A stretch of 64,000 nt of DNA from Acestrorhynchus altus (GCA_034509495.1 CM067503.1:21141161-21205160); one strand, 5' to 3'; shown: positions 21,313 to 36,434, counted from the first letter of the stretch. Translations and numbers: made by a program. Notes: a model not told the origin generated them from the letters alone.

Positions 21313-24300
21313 AAAAACTCACCAAATTTGGTGGACTTCCCTTTACTAATCATCATCTTCTATTAATTCACAAATGTTTTTAATGCAGATCATTGACATT
21401 GTTAGGCCTGTTTTAGGGAGCTATAGTCCCAACTAAATGTACTTTTGCTCCCCCAAAACACACAGAACTAAATATGGAAAAGCACCACCCTTCAACATAA
21501 AGAGCCAATTAGAATGCTGGTTACACCACGAGTAGCTGAGGGTTGATCATCGTGGCACTGGTGGGGAAAGGCCCAATTGATGTAGAAATCTGTGCAGTGC
21601 AGTATCTGTTTTTTTGTGCATTACTAATTCAGCAAAAACTATACATGATTATCAAGTGTAAATATATTTTTGAAACAGTAATTTAACCTTCAATTTCCAG
21701 TATTTTGACCCCTCCTCCATCATATAGACTGGAGACTTGTTTTAGGAGACTGTAAATGACTGGACAATGTGTCTGTGTGAATACATTTTCCTAAAGGAGA
21801 ATGTGATTTCAACACATATAGAATATGTTATTCAAATGTCTTTTACAAACTTGAAAGTTGATATTTTTTTATATGATTTTAATGCAATTACATTACTTAA
21901 CATTGTTTGTGTCCTCGCTCGATCTGTACCTCTTGTTAGTGGATGGATAGTAGTGGGATAATCATATAAAATCTGTATCTATAAACACTTTGAGTGTCTC
22001 TTTAAAGAAACATGCTGCTAAGAGGCAAGTTTTCCAAATAGCAATTTCTTTTTTTATTTTAGGCCAAATTCTAAATGGATTCCTTTTGGGGTATTTTTTT
22101 ATTCTCTTTGGAAGCTTAATCATAGACCCCAAGTCAAAGCTTAAACCTCCTAATCATAACTCTCTAGTGACACCCCTGATGCACAATATATGTGAATATA
22201 ATCACAGCACTACTATCTTGTCCAGACTGTGCAGCCCAGCCCTGCATTCAGAAAGTCAGAAATTTAGAGCATTCATTCAATTGTGGCTTATCTTTTGCAC
22301 CATGATTACAGCATCATTCTCTACTAAGGGAAGAACAAGGGCATCATCATTCAGACATGCAGGCCCATGGCTATGTAGCAGTCTGAAAGGGTGGAAAGGC
22401 TCTGTCTTTTCTCAATGGGATAAATGTGTTTTCTGCTCCTCCTTGAAGCACCTGGTGAAGAGTACAGTCTTTGTTCTCCTCATGCTCCTCTGTGCCACTG
22501 CCTGGAGAGGCAGTGAAACCAATGGGCAATAAGAAAAGCCTCAGTGTTCACCCTCACCTGAGCCTAATGAGTGCCCTCAACTGAGTGTTACTACAAATGA
22601 TACAGTTCTTCTAGTACATGCTGCATCACTGGAAGATAGTAATGGCACACTGGACTTGAACTTCTGGGCCTTTTTCAAATAGTTTAGGTCTTCTTTAGGT
22701 TACATTAACAAAGAGACAACCCACTAAGATAGCCACAGGGGTAGAAGATTAACCAAGTCTGTATGGGAGGATTCTGTAGGCTCCAAAATATGAATCTCCA
22801 ATCTGAGCAGGGAAAACACTGTCTAAAGCTATTTTCAGTCTTTTCAAATCCTGGAGTAATGCACCTGAGCTTTGTTCATACCTCATTTCCTGTTGGAGCA
22901 GCATACAGATGGCAGAGCTATCCTTTCCATATATGTGACTTACTAAGTGAAGCCTTTTTCACTGCAAAAGGCCAACGAAAGGACTTGCACATCTTTGAGT
23001 CTCTGAATTACATTTCAACTGATACTGATCTGATCTTTGCATTTCCAATATGCCAGGCAACAGTAAAGGCAGTAGAGGCAATCTATTTCAACATACCTCT
23101 ATCCACACCTACCTACTGTTTTAGTAGGTTTAGTTTAGTTGATAGTCTTTAGTTGTATAATTTTAACATTATGGCAGGTGTTTTTGTATTGTGCTGGCAT
23201 CACTGCTAGAGTATATAGGTAAATGGTGGAATACATGGTAGAGCTTCGGTCAGAGTATTTAATGTTGCATTATCATGCAACACTGGCACTCCTAATCTCA
23301 GCCAATGACACAATACACCTTCAGTTCTACCAGTAAAGTCCCCAAAACTAAAATCATTCTCTTTTATAAGCATTTTCACTAAAGTCAAAACTTTACTACA
23401 TTCTACTTAGGCTTGTTTGAGGGTTGGGCTCTCTATTTGTAAGTATATACAGGCCTTCTTTGCAATGGTAGCCACTGGTGTCAATCGGATCCATTCTATT
23501 CAATGCTAACGCTACATTCCTATCACCAAATTCTCACCAAGAACTCAAAGTCACCTGGCACACAGACTAAGCACAGAAAAACACTGGCTTAGTCTGGTCT
23601 AAGAAAAATGAGCTCAGCACTGGTGATGAAGCTGAAATCATGAACTCTATACCCAGATGTTGTTGACTGTCCCACTGAAAAGCTGCCACCTTTAACATTC
23701 TTGATGAAATGAGAGAGACAACAGCAGATGGAGTTCACAGCAAGAGGAGAGTTATTTTACAATCAATCAAGACACAATTTAGCACTTAAAGAGGTTCCCA
23801 AACTTCTTGCTTTCAACAGGTGTGCTGCAGAGAGATTTCATAAACAAATCAGCCTCATTTTAGCACCTATGCCAAATCAAAACCATACTGCTTTAATAAC
23901 ATGTCCTGGAAGAGAAGGCTGAGTATGTTATGAGAACAGAGCTTTCTGAAGGGTCTGAATATTCAGTTTGTGTACATAAAAGCCTAAAAGTGTTCCACTT
24001 TGCCAAACGTTTTCCAAAGCGCCCGTGTAATCCACTCTGCCGTGCCACACTTTTTGGACATGGCTGGAGTAAAGTCTTTCCAGTTGAACAGCTCTAAAGC
24101 CATTGGATCATGATTGTTCATGGAAAACGGGAATAATCCAGCGTGGTACCATGCAAGCCGGCTGTGTCCGAACGGTTAGAATCAAAGAAGAATAGACATA
24201 TCAAAAGGAAAACAGACGACCACCCAGATTTGGTTCTCCTGCATAACCAACACTATTTTGGGGGTGATTTGTGTGTATGTGCGAGTGGCCCTGATAGTGG

Positions 24301-27300
24301 GAGCAGGATGGGTCCTCTAAGGACAAACCTAAGACCAGCTGGCCATACATCACAACACTGCCAAGTCCTTATGGCATCGACAGCAGGACAAATTGAATGC
24401 TGTTATCCTGTTTCTTCCATTGCTATCTACCCAGCAAGGACATGGAGAAATCAATTATTTACTCTAAAACATCCGACTGCTCCCCCACCATCTTAATGTT
24501 ACCACAGTGCACCATGTCAACAGATTTGAAATGAATCATTCAAGTTGTCAATGAAGTGTAGACTTTCAAAACAGCATTATTTGGGAATTGGTATGTCTTC
24601 CTGCCGAGCTCCTCATCAGCTTTGAAGGACATGCTTTATACATGCATTGCTGGACAAGCTGAGAGATACAAACCTGTCACTGAAAGTGAAATAATCATGC
24701 AGACAATCAGGCAGTAACGTAATATTACTGGTTTTTACCCAAATATGATTTTCTTGTGAGTGTTGTCCTGCCAGCTTCTCCAATGTTACATAAGTGCAGT
24801 AGCCAGCATGCCGAGTCCAGAGTAGCAATGATGGAGTCACTATTCTCACAGTTACAGGTCAGTGGAGCATCAGCATTATTCTGAAGCTCTAATTTTAAAG
24901 TAAAAATGCTACAAAAATGGGGACAAACTAATAATTATTAATGGGTAATTAATAAGGATTAATTTTTATACTTTAATGCAAATACATTTTGTGATGGGGT
25001 CAAGGGTCATAGGTCCCAAACTATCATATTTTATATTCATTACACAAAGTGACATTTTGAGCCTTTTTTTGGTTTTACTGTTAAATATTATGGCTTATAG
25101 CTCATGAAAAACAAAAATCCAGACTCTCAATTTTAGATAAATTTTAATTCAAATTAGAATAAATTACTAATCATGGTATCAACTTTTAAACAAAAAGCTT
25201 GAACTATCTCTTTAAATATAGTGTATATAAAATAAATGACAGTTTTTTTAAATTAAATAATCAAAAACATTTTTCACTGTAATCTAATATTTTCAGATGT
25301 ACTTGTATATGCGAATTGCAGCAGCATTACATCTTTTAAGCTAGCTAATTTTACAGCTGCAAATTCTTCCAATGGATGGCTCTTAAAATGGATGTAATAA
25401 TGGGAAAAATCAAGGAATAAAAACAGTATTCCAGTTTACATTCTGGCTCACTTAGTGGTCATTTACTATTGGCCAGTGATTTTACTCTTACCTGGAAGGG
25501 AAATGAAATGCTAATTAATGATGCTCATACAGTAAGGTGACACGTAACAGAAGCGGGGATCACCTAGTAGTCCTCAAGGTGTTACTGCTCCCAACACTTT
25601 TTTGTTAATGACTCTTTTGCTTTCATTTGTTATTTGTACATTAGCCTAATACTGGGAGATTTGGGAAGGGAATAGCTTCATTTAATGAGCTATACAGCAC
25701 TACCAACTGTTTGTCTCGAACTTCCATATTATTCAAATTAGTTTATTTCCATCGTTTAATCTTTTAACGACTACTTCTTGACTATTCAAAATACTCAGCA
25801 GTTTAACTGTTTAATATTATAAATGAAAGCGACAGCCCTAGACCCAGTGCCAACTTGATCAAACCTGCCTTTATAAAAGTTAACCACGGTCCTTTCCTTT
25901 CCACAGGCTTGGGGGTTTGTGTTGAGCTGCAGATCCCCCATCTTGAGACCATGCAGATTTATGCCAGAGCATGAAGCTCTCGAGCAGGGACACACGCTGT
26001 GTTGGCTTCCACTGACGAAACCAATGTACTCAAAATCACTCACAGGCAGCGAGTCATTTTAAGCTCATACAAGAAGAAAAGCACAAACCAGATTCATGCG
26101 TCTGGTGTGCCTGGTGGAGTCAATTGTCGTGGACATGCAACATCGCATAAGAGAACATCTGGAAAACAGCATAATGATCATTAATAGCCCTATAAATAGA
26201 ACTATATGTGGCCTTGCAACAGTGCAAATCCTCAACTAGGTGTTTTTGAACAATGTGATGCCGTCATTTGCCTTGGTTTGAAGTTTCCTAATAAAAGTCA
26301 TGTGTTTTTTGTTTTTTTTTTTGACTTAATGACCCTACGAATATCGCACACCACTCGAGCTGTGGGAAGTGCCAATGACCCTTGACCTCACTTTGAGGGG
26401 TCAAAGAGGCTATGAGATTAGGGAAGAGCTTCAGGTTCAATCTCATACTTCCCACGCACCCAGCTCATGTTCCACACATTTCAGTCCATAAATCTAAACG
26501 AGTGCTGCAAACCATCTCTGCCCTTATGTCTTAGATGGGATACAACAGTGCTCCAAATTTATAGAAATTTCTAAAAGGGTTCAGCATCAATCTCCCTATA
26601 AACTGATAAGTGAGGTAAACCTGGACTAAACACTTCAAATAAAAGGGCAAAGTTTGGACTGAGGTAAATGGGTAGAAAATGTGTTCCAGTTCGATATAGA
26701 TTAATTCTAATTCTAAATTTGTCATTATTCACAGTATTTACGTGACACGGTAAAGAAAACAGTAACACTAACAAGCTGATTCTTTAACAAACTTTTAGTT
26801 TAACAGTGTGAAGTCAAGGTTACATGGTAATATCCCTACCACAAAAGTCCCTACCACACATACGCTTTCAGGGATTTTAAAGTAATTTAACTAAAAGGAG
26901 AAAAGTGTGGAGTGGTAAGCATTGGAGCAATTCAAAATTACAACCATACAAAATGATTACAAAAACCCAAGAACCCAATCTTCTTGGAAAATGAAGTGAT
27001 GTATATATTGTAGCAAACTGGAATATCTCTGATTCTTCTGTTATTAATGCAGACCAGTAATATTTACACAGGTACGCATTTGTTTATCGGTCTTGTTCAG
27101 CTACAGGACTAATTCTCAGCCCAAATTAAACATCGTAAATGGTAGATTTATATAAAATACACTTTCTAACATTTAAGAGGATCTTATTACTATGAAGCTG
27201 AGGAGAAAATGAACAGGTCAGATCGTCAATGCTCTTAGCATTCATTTCACGTGCCTGTTGCTGGGAAATGACCTTTCACTGCAGACATAAGGGACAGTTT

Positions 27301-27664
27301 CTGGCCTGAGTTCAGTGGCAATTTCACAAATACATGTGTTTCAATGTTGTCACACATGCCAGCATGACTGACCACACGCCAGCAACTGCTTGGTCCTTCC
27401 CTTGGTGTTGCATGACTTAATATACTAATTGCACTCATACCTACGACACAGGTCACTGTTAACAGGTGCACATTGGAACCATTTTTTAACAGTTGTAATT
27501 TTGGTCTTTGCACAGGCCTAAGGCCTTTTATCACATTATGATAAAATTGACATTGCCTACACCTACACAGACCTGTTCAATATGTTTATATAAAAAAACA
27601 ACCTTACCTTGAGGTCTTAAGTGGGGTGCTTTAATGAAAAACATTTCTCAGTTTGGCAGTTTAA
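21313..27664. other. Long non-coding stretch, no gene seen
   Basis: More than 6 kb without a recognisable gene, RNA or transposon. The longest frame is 180 codons on the plus strand at 21990-22532. It has hydrophobic patches but no domain that I recognise and no exon context, so I do not call it. Sequence at about 24000-24180 and 26080-26210 is relatively GC-balanced and complex; these are weak candidates for conserved non-coding elements. Confidence 0.5.
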
Positions 27665-27700
27665 CAAAAAAAAAAAAAAAAAAGAAAAAAAGAAAAGAAA
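27665..27700. repeat. Poly-A / A-rich tract
   Basis: A run of about 17 A followed by G-interrupted A runs. No retrogene or LINE sequence precedes it, so I do not treat it as a retrotransposition tail. Confidence 0.8.
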
Positions 27701-30700
27701 TCATTGTGTCCTCTCTAGCAAATATTCACTTCTTGCCCCTTGTTCAAAAAGGGGGACAAAGTCAGATCCCCCTTCCTTCTCTGTCAATGTGCAGAGTTCA
27801 CTCTTCAAACTAAACAGCCGCCCAAAGGTTTTGTATTTGTTCCCTCTTGCTTAACACCATGAGGCGTATTAAAATGTATGAGCTTCCTGTTCACCCAATT
27901 CAAAATGTGCCCAAATAGTGCACATGAAAAGACTATAATTACACACATGGTCAAGGATGGACCCCCCCCTTAATAGACGGTTTAAGGCAGAGGGCTGCAT
28001 AGCTTACTCTAAATTGGGCAAGTAAGTCCACATATACTACATGTGTATCATAAGTAATTTATTTCCCCTTTTCCATTCATTAGAGTTCTGTCAATTTATG
28101 TAAAACAAAATGGTCATAATACATCTTCACATGATCATTTTACAACCTCCATTTTCCCTTAGAATCTTATAACATTTTTTTTTTGGCGCTTTTTAGGTTT
28201 TCTATTCTCATTGGCTACCTTGCATTGAATGACAAGCCAGACTGAAACACTTCTTATAAAGTCAGCATGAGTGGGCAGACCTACACTGTCATAGGTGTGG
28301 TGGTCAGTGGTTTTTGTTACATTGCAAACGCTGAATGTGAAGAGGTCCATTTTTTGCAGCCATTCAAACTGTATGGGCTAGGTGAACATAATCAATTCAA
28401 ACTGTTTTACAAACTAGATTTTACAAGCCAATAAAAAAGGAAGACACTATATGACCCCTTTAATTAAGTACCACCATGTTGGCATACAGAAACTTTAAAT
28501 CTGCTGTGGCCAGGGTCAACCATAAGCAAGCCTCAAACAAATGAGGCAGAGGATAGCTATAACAGTGAAAAACACTTTTTTGGAGCAAAGTTTGACCATT
28601 CTTGAGCAATGCAAGGCAAAGAGGGGCTTTTCAGTGAACTGTGAACTCTACCTCCCCAACCTTACACAGCAGCAGTCCTGAGCAAGCAGGCCAGTAGTTA
28701 AGTACATCTGCAAACACATTTAAGTTTATTGAAGGCCTGATAAAGTCTGCTCCTGCATATCCAGGCAGGACTTTATAGCATTTGCACCCTGACACCTTTT
28801 CTGCAGAGAGCCCAAACAATGTTAATTTATTTTCATTATTTCCTGAGTTTACCCTGGAAATTAAAGCAGACAAGGCGTTTAGAGCCGTATCGATTTAGCA
28901 TGTGGAGGTCAGCAAGTTTTTTCATAACGGAGCGAGGGTATAAATCCTAATCTCTACAAACATGAAGTGCGGCTCAAGAAAAATTCCTGGACCGCATCGA
29001 CACAGAACTGCAGGGGCTACAAAGAAATCAACACATACCAGTCATAATTTGCAAGTTTGTTCTGGCCAGTCTTTGTATGTGGGAGAGTTATCAGATCTGT
29101 AGCTGACAGAGGTCCAACTCCACGTGAAAATAACTCCAGAGACAACAGTAACAAGGTGATTTCTGATTTTAAAAGGACCAATTGGTGTAAAACCACATTT
29201 ACAGGTTTCTCTTAGTCTAAATGCAGCTGATCAATCACGACATGCTGGGTCTCAGAAGTTTACTGCTTTAACTAAATGCATTGCAATCAGCAGTTCCTCA
29301 CACTGTGCCTCAACTATTTACAGTAGTCATCACTAATCTCCACTAATCCCAACTGAATGTGGATTGGGATATTGTATGATTAATACATTATGTACATATC
29401 TATGTATATGCACAAAGTATGGCACATACTCTTAAGACCTTCAGTTGAAATAAAGGTGGTTTATCAATATAAAGTTTCTTCACAAAGGTGGGTCTTTATG
29501 GAATGATATGTGGCTCTTCAATGGCATTGCTCATAGGACCATTTGAAATAGCTTTGTTTGTCACTGAAAAATGCAGTAACAATGTTTTTTTGTATTTTGT
29601 GTTGCCTTATTGAAAAAACATGGCTGCAAGTCGGACAAGAAATCAACAGTGAAAACAGCACTGTCCTCTATTTTGGTTTCTCAATTTCTCATCTGAAGAG
29701 TTTTTAAGCAAAAGTTGTGAAAATCAAAAAAAGTACAATCTAGTTCCATCTCCCTTCTCTTTTTCCTCTGTAACCCAATATCTGGATCAGTGATATCAGC
29801 CCCAAGTCAGCTTGCAGGTTGGGCAGAGCAGTAAACCCACATTGCAAGGCAGCCTCGGCATTTAAACTGTGATTTAATTCAGTTGGACGTGTGAACTTGA
29901 ACTATCCAAACTGAATCAGTCACTGATAATCATACAATTGTGACAATGTGAGATGAGAAACTACGGTAAGTGTTCTAGTATGATACATGTCTGTAGGTAC
30001 CTCTGATCCTGAGTTTTAACGCCTAGAAAATGGCATGTAACTGCCTGCAAAGTGTGGACCTCAGGTTCTAAGAGTTAAAACCAGCAGAAATCTTTGTTTA
30101 AATGCCAGCTTGAAATTATTTAAGTACTACTCTAAGCAAGAACAAACAGTGATGCCATAAATGTCTCATTCAGAGTTTCTAGTATGAAGACTGTTAAACC
30201 TCTCTTCCAGTGGTGCATCTCAAAGTGAGGAGCTTTCTAAAAACAAGTGCTTTGAGACAAAAATTTAAGGGCCATTAACTTTTACATGAGTGGATCTCTC
30301 ACTTTATGCAAAATATCTCATAACAGAACATTAAATGCTAGTTTTGAGTCACAAACTAAATGTTAGACTAGTAGCTCCAGTGCAAACCTACAGAAGCAAA
30401 CTTCAATTGGGGAACGAGGAAAAACACATAATTAGATTTTCTGTGAACTATTTCTTAAAATACATAAATAAATAAATAAATCAAAGAAAAATATTTTAAA
30501 GAACATTAAAGACCAAGAAATGCCTTGGCCAGTGTTCTGTTAGTTTTATGTAGTGTTAACTGCCGCTCTCTGTGTAACATCAGTGCTCTCCATCACTCAG
30601 CAAGTCTCCTCCCCAACACAGTGCCACTTAATCACACAACACTCTTCAGTTGGTACACAGATGTGCTTTTTTGCTTGACATGTGGACTTTGGGTAAACAG

Positions 30701-31290
30701 CGTCATAAATGCTGGTTTTAAATTGGCATTTCGAGCCTGAGCGGGCTGAGAGGTAGCCAAAGCCTTTCAGGCAGCATGTCAGGAATGTCCCGGAGGTTCA
30801 GGTGGTTTTCACGAAGAACTGAGCGCCACAGTGCTCTGCGGTCATTTCCCACATTAGTCTCTCAGTGCCTGCGGCCTGGGGGACACACACTGCTCCGTGG
30901 TTGCTGCAGGCTGGGGTTTAAGCACGGGAGGAGCAGGGGGGTGGGGGGGGGTTTGGTGCTCATAAATCAAACCCTCCTCAAGGCCTGTCTGGGGGCTTGC
31001 TGATAAATGGTAAATGGTGCATGGTAAACCAGCACTGTTCTGCAGTGCTTCACACACACAACTCTCAATCTGTCTTTCTTCGAAACAATAGTACAGTGAC
31101 ACACACGAATATTCCAAGGAGATGCTGGTTTGAACCGGTGCTGATGTATTTTGTAAACATGTTTTTTTTAATGACATGTTGAGGAGTGTATTGTACACTA
31201 GAAGCAATGAGTGGTGTGCAAAGAACTGATTAAACAAATGATAATAAAGAAGACAAGTCTACAAATTCAAAATTCTATTGTTAAGGCCAA
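27701..31290. other. Long non-coding stretch, no gene seen
   Basis: No gene family recognised. A GC-richer patch at about 30730-30990 contains a G-run cluster at 30936-30951 that could support a G-quadruplex. The open frames over this patch have no domain. Confidence 0.5.
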
Positions 31291-31705
31291 AACAGATGTC
31301 CCATCAAGAAAAGGAAAGAAGAGTAGTGAAGGAAAAAAAACAGCCTAGAAGAGCAAAGGAAGCAATGAACACAACTGAAAAAAAAGAAAAAACAAGAAAG
31401 GCAGGCTGAAGTAATGACAAACAGTATTTTAAAAAAGAACGGATTAAAGAAAAGCAAAAGAGAGCAAAAAAAAAGACATTAAAAGGTAAACAACTGAACG
31501 CATAACCAAGCAAAGAAAGGAAAGAAGGGTAAGACTGAAATGATCAAAATGTAAAGTCAAAGAAAGAGAAAGTAGTGAAAAACAAAGAAATACAGACAAA
31601 GAAATAAAAAGCAGTCAAATAAAAATGAAAGATGGGCAAACAAATCAAAGACTGTGATAAAGAGCAAGATGAGCAAAAAGAAAGGAAAAGAAGATATCAG
31701 GAGGA
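31291..31705. repeat. Purine-rich (A+G) asymmetric tract
   Basis: About 400 bases in which the plus strand is overwhelmingly A and G, with words such as aaaggaaag, aaagaaaag and gaaagaga and few pyrimidines, but no strict repeat unit. It is non-coding; the minus-strand Phe/Ser/Leu frame over it is compositional. Confidence 0.75.
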
Positions 31706-32761
31706 GTATGGGTGTTCATTGGTGCTACACAGAGACTCCTGCTCCTAACTCCTAACTCCTGCTCCTTTCAGTCAGCTGTGAGGGAACAGTGGAGTAAAGA
31801 GGCTCATTTAGAGCACATTAAAAGCAGTGATTTCTTACCTGAAGGGAAGAGTGCCACTTATGATTTACAATGAGCAAACAGAGCTGGGAAGGTAAAACAG
31901 AGTTGGCTTGTGAAGACTTGGGGCAATGACTAATCTTCTATGGACTGGAGACGAACATTTTGGCTGGAATGTTTGCTTTGGGCTTCTACAGGGAGCTTGG
32001 AATGGGCCGAACACTCAGAGGACTCTCAGAGGTCAAGATAAGCCTTGAATTAAACACTCAACATCACATAGCTCCGCTGGATATATGGAACTGTGTATCA
32101 GTGTTAAGAGAACACGCCAGACTGCAGTATATACAATAAGACTGATAAGTCTTCTTTTCAGTGATCACCCCATTACTAATATAACAGCTAGATCCATTAT
32201 TTTTATTTATGTATTTAAAAGATTCTTGTGTCCAAATGACAAGCACTGGTAGGTGAATATATGTGGAACTGAACCTTCAACATTTGGTTAGCAGGGCAAT
32301 GGTGTGGCAAAGTAGTCATGCCTATTTCTAATAGGAATTCAACACAGGTTAAAAGAAATGTGTTGGATAATGCATTGATTCTCATGAAGGCTTTAACAGT
32401 TACAAGAGAGTACTGTAAATGAGACCATGAGACTCGTCATCAAAAACAATAATTGCGCCCAGAAGAAATCAACTGACATAGATTAAACTTAGTGGCTATG
32501 ATACAATATGATGAAAACCTTGACTAAGCTATGTTAAAGTAGCAGTATTTATTTGTAACACCAAAAACACAGTATGTTGTATTTTACAATATCTAACTCA
32601 TTTTCTTTTTATTAAATCACATGATAGTGACCTGTGTAGTAGGTGTGATGTTAAGAATATACTCGTCCTTTCATATCTTGTATAAAATAGCCAGGAACAT
32701 ATCAATATTTATGATATACTGCTTAGCCACAGCTGATATCACATTTATGTCAGTTGATCTG
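31706..32761. other. Non-coding stretch
   Basis: No gene. The piece at about 32543-32590 (cagtattta..., then aaaaacacagtatgttgtat) matches about 2001-2046 closely and marks a short dispersed repeat of unknown class. Confidence 0.5.
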
Positions 32762-33060
32762 GTTTGGACAAATGAATTCAAAGTTGAACTGTTTGGACAC
32801 AGTAACAGAAGACATGTATGGCGTAAATCAAGCAGCATTTGAGCACAAGAACCTTATACCAATTGGGAAGCATGGAGGTGGATAGTCATAGTCTGGGGCT
32901 GTTTTGCTGCAGAAGGTCCTGGAGAGCTCTCCATCATAGAAACCACTATGAAATCTTTATTGTGTCAGAGGGGGCTTGAGGAAAATGTAAGACTGTCTGT
33001 ACGAAGACAGTGGAAACATTACATAGCTGAAAGAATTCTGCATGGAGTGGGAACTTGTAT
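32762..33060 (+). pseudogene. Tc1-like transposase fragment (central part)
   Basis: The plus strand encodes VWTNEFKVELFGHSNRRHVW followed by RK. This is the block around the first catalytic residue of Tc1 transposases (normally WSDE/TDE), here reading TNE, so the Asp is replaced by Asn. A frameshifted WGCFAAEGPGEL block follows, corresponding to the usual WGCFAA-GTG segment. Later, gctgaaagaattctgcatgg resembles a C-terminal coding stretch of another fish copy. The N-terminal DNA-binding part, the second Asp block and both termini are missing. Confidence 0.75.
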
Positions 33061-36000
33061 ACTTATATAACCTCCATCTTTCAATATAGGTTTTCACATG
33101 ACTGCATTGGGGGTGTTAGGGCAGCAGATGATGCATTATGTTTGAACAGTGGACAGCACCTTTCATTCTTCCTTTGAGCACTCCTGCTGTCCAGGCATCA
33201 GTGCTGTGTTTGTTGCTAATGGACAGTGGTCCTATCTCTGAGACAATCAGCATTCACTCCCCAGGGACAATAATAAGACTTGTCTGCAGTTCCTTACAGC
33301 AGTGCTGAATGAAATGGGTATACCAAAGCAGGCTGCTGCTGCTGGTTAGCAAGAACTTCAAATTTTCAGGTGGTTCCCTCAGACAAGCACTTGTAACATG
33401 AAGACAGAGATTTAAATAAGCAATCTAAAAAAGTGACTGTTCTTGATTTTGTTATTGAATTTGTCTGATCTGCAAGGGATGTGAATCCACATGCTGGTCA
33501 GCTCTGCCAACATTTAGTGGGCCCATGAACTACAAATCAAGCACAACCAAGAAAAGCAAACACAAAAGGATGTTTGATTTAGTTTTGGAGACCGCTCAGA
33601 GCATCTTTCAGGAAAACACACTGAGATTGAGATGCTTTTGGGGCCTGAAAGAGAAATGAATCTTTTCATCATTTATCAAAAAGCTTTTCGATAGGACTAC
33701 AAATCATCATATTGGTTGTCGCCATGCCAACATTAGAGACATCACTGGTTAAGCAGCTTCAGTTCACATTTAAAAGTGTTCCCAAATTGAATACCCATCA
33801 CTAAACTGTCACGTACCAATGGAAGCTTTCACTTCACCAGTCAGCATTGTGCAAACACCATGTTTCAATCATATACTTGCATTAAACTGTGCCAAGATGT
33901 TTATTAATCTGTGACTCAGTGCCAGAAATGACATAAACTACTTAAGGAAATGGACAAAAGTACAGAGAAAATAAAACTTCAAACATCAAGCATTCTTTTG
34001 CTGATTGACTGGATTTGTGGCAAGGGGAAATGTTACACATTTCACATTTTCATAGTTTCATAGCTGAACTGATAGATCAATTAGTACTGAATATGTCCAA
34101 GTATACAGTCCTTACAGTAGTCTATTTATCTGATTGATTGAATGTTGTATGTAATAATTTGAATAATCCATAAAATAGAAGAATAATAGCCATGCGTACA
34201 TGTTTATCTGATTACATTCCCAGATGGAATGTTTAAATATGTTCTGGTTGGTAATAACACTGTACTTGGTGCAAGATAATATATTGCTGGAATACTGGAT
34301 GGGGCTCATTCACTCTTACACTATGTATAAGTATATTTCTATGTATATTGTATATTTCTACTCAAAATCTGAATACCTTTATTTGATATCTTTCTCACCA
34401 GTCTTTACTGCATTTTGTGTCATCTGAGGTGGGACTGGCATTTAGCTCACATGCCTTGTAATGTTACAGGCCAAGACATATTCTGCTAACTCCTTCTTTA
34501 ATATGTGAATGTGAAGTACATTTTTCTGAGTATGCCAATTTTAAAGTAATTAAACTGCAAAGACCAGTAACAGCTCTGTTTCTGACTGGACTCATGTGAA
34601 GCTTGTTGTCAAGGTAATGTGTACACTAAATTATACTCTACATGTGCATCATTTTTTTGATTACTTGTAGCATGCATGTAAACAGATTTTCAACATATAA
34701 ACACCTCAATCTATTATTGGAATAAATTCAGACGGATAGGAAGCATCATGTTTTATACTTTATACTTCTGATATTTTATTTTTCTGGATTATACAGGAAC
34801 ACATCAGAAACCTGCAGCTGATAGTAGTTTTCATCATGAATGCTGCCCAACAGAAGAGCACAGATTGCACATCAGGATGTACAAGCACCACTTTTGAAAT
34901 GGATCAGATGCTGAACATGACATGGAACAATGGCATTTCATGAGTCAACATGTGTTGCAATACACCACCGAGTTCCTGCTTGGTGGGCCCAGAACATATT
35001 CTCCTGGGCAAACCAAATGTGGTATTAATTGATTGTTTATATCCCTAAGCCTCTCTGAGCAAGCGTGGCCTAATACAACGCATGAAACGAGAACCAGACT
35101 TTAGTTTGAGCCATTTGCGTTTGATTTTAGAGCCTCCAGGCATCAGATGATCAGAACCGAAGCAGACCTGGAAATCCTGACCAGACCTTGTTAAGTGGCA
35201 TTTGATAGGATGGTTGAGGGAGTGGCATTGTAATGAGTGAAGCTGTTCCTGAAAGCGAACCAGGCCGGCCACAGTGTACTTCGCTAAATTGACCGTGGAG
35301 CATCCTTCAATGGTTTCTGTTTATGGAGCAACAAAAGAAGGTGCTCTCCTTTCACGGTCCTGGAATGCCAGAGGCCTTTCCTGACATTTCTTTCCTATAG
35401 TATGCAGGCTATCCTTTATTTGCCCTGATTTATTAGGTGAAATTATCATAATAAATCGTATTGTAATAGCTCGTCTTTTGTTGCCCATGTGTTGTTGGAG
35501 TATATTGTCTGTGGAGAAGCACTTTAGAGACGTTTGCCCCAAGGCTGAAACCAGGAACATTACAAATTACCTTGTCAGCACCACTAGCCCATGAAAACCA
35601 ATGCTGTCTCAACTTTGCATTTATCATGGCAAATATCAACACTCAACGGTTTTGTTGATGTTTCTATGATATTCGATGCTTGATCAAGTTTTAAAGCATA
35701 AAGCAATCTGTGGCAACACTGGTGCTGGGAAAAAAAATGAAAACATTACATGTTCTCCATCTCAGTCAGTCCAAAAAAAAAGAAAAAAGAAAATCTGAGG
35801 TTGAGTCCTGAAAATTGCAGTTTACTCCTGGCATCAAAGCACTTCCCTTCTGATTCTGCTCTGATCTGTCAACCAGAAAAATAACCAGAAGCAACATCAA
35901 AGGACAACTTTCTGCACAGGGGCCAGTCCCATAATGCCACACGCTGTATTCCTTTGGACACACAGCAAAAGGTTCTTTCATACCTGTATGAAAATTGGTC

Positions 36001-36434
36001 TTATTAACAGACCATTGAAATTGTTTGATGGAGAGAAAAATATCCTGACAGACAGCAGTGTCCTCACCTCCTTGTAAATGTGGTCATTAAAATGTCTTGC
36101 ATAATAAAATGCTTTACAAGATTCCCCCTAAATATTATCTATCATGAAGTTTTTAATCAAATGTCTTTCAGAACGTGCACAAAAGGTCAGGGCTTAGGAA
36201 GCTGAGTGACACAAACAATATATATCCAATACTAAAGTCTGCAAGAATCATCTGAAATGATCAACACGTTCAAATGGCTAAGCATCACCTTCTCATTCAA
36301 CATGAAAAGGGGAAAAGGGGGAAGAAAAACTAAAAAATGAGATCTGAAAAGAAACCCACAAAAATGACAAAAAGTTAAACAGAATCTGGGGAACAAGTCA
36401 AAAACCCTTTGTATACTATATACTAGTATATTTT

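Noticed and set aside
21990..22532. 180-codon open frame on the plus strand with hydrophobic N-terminal part
   Set aside because: It has no recognisable domain, no splice or promoter context, and is within what long AT-rich DNA can produce by chance in 64 kb.
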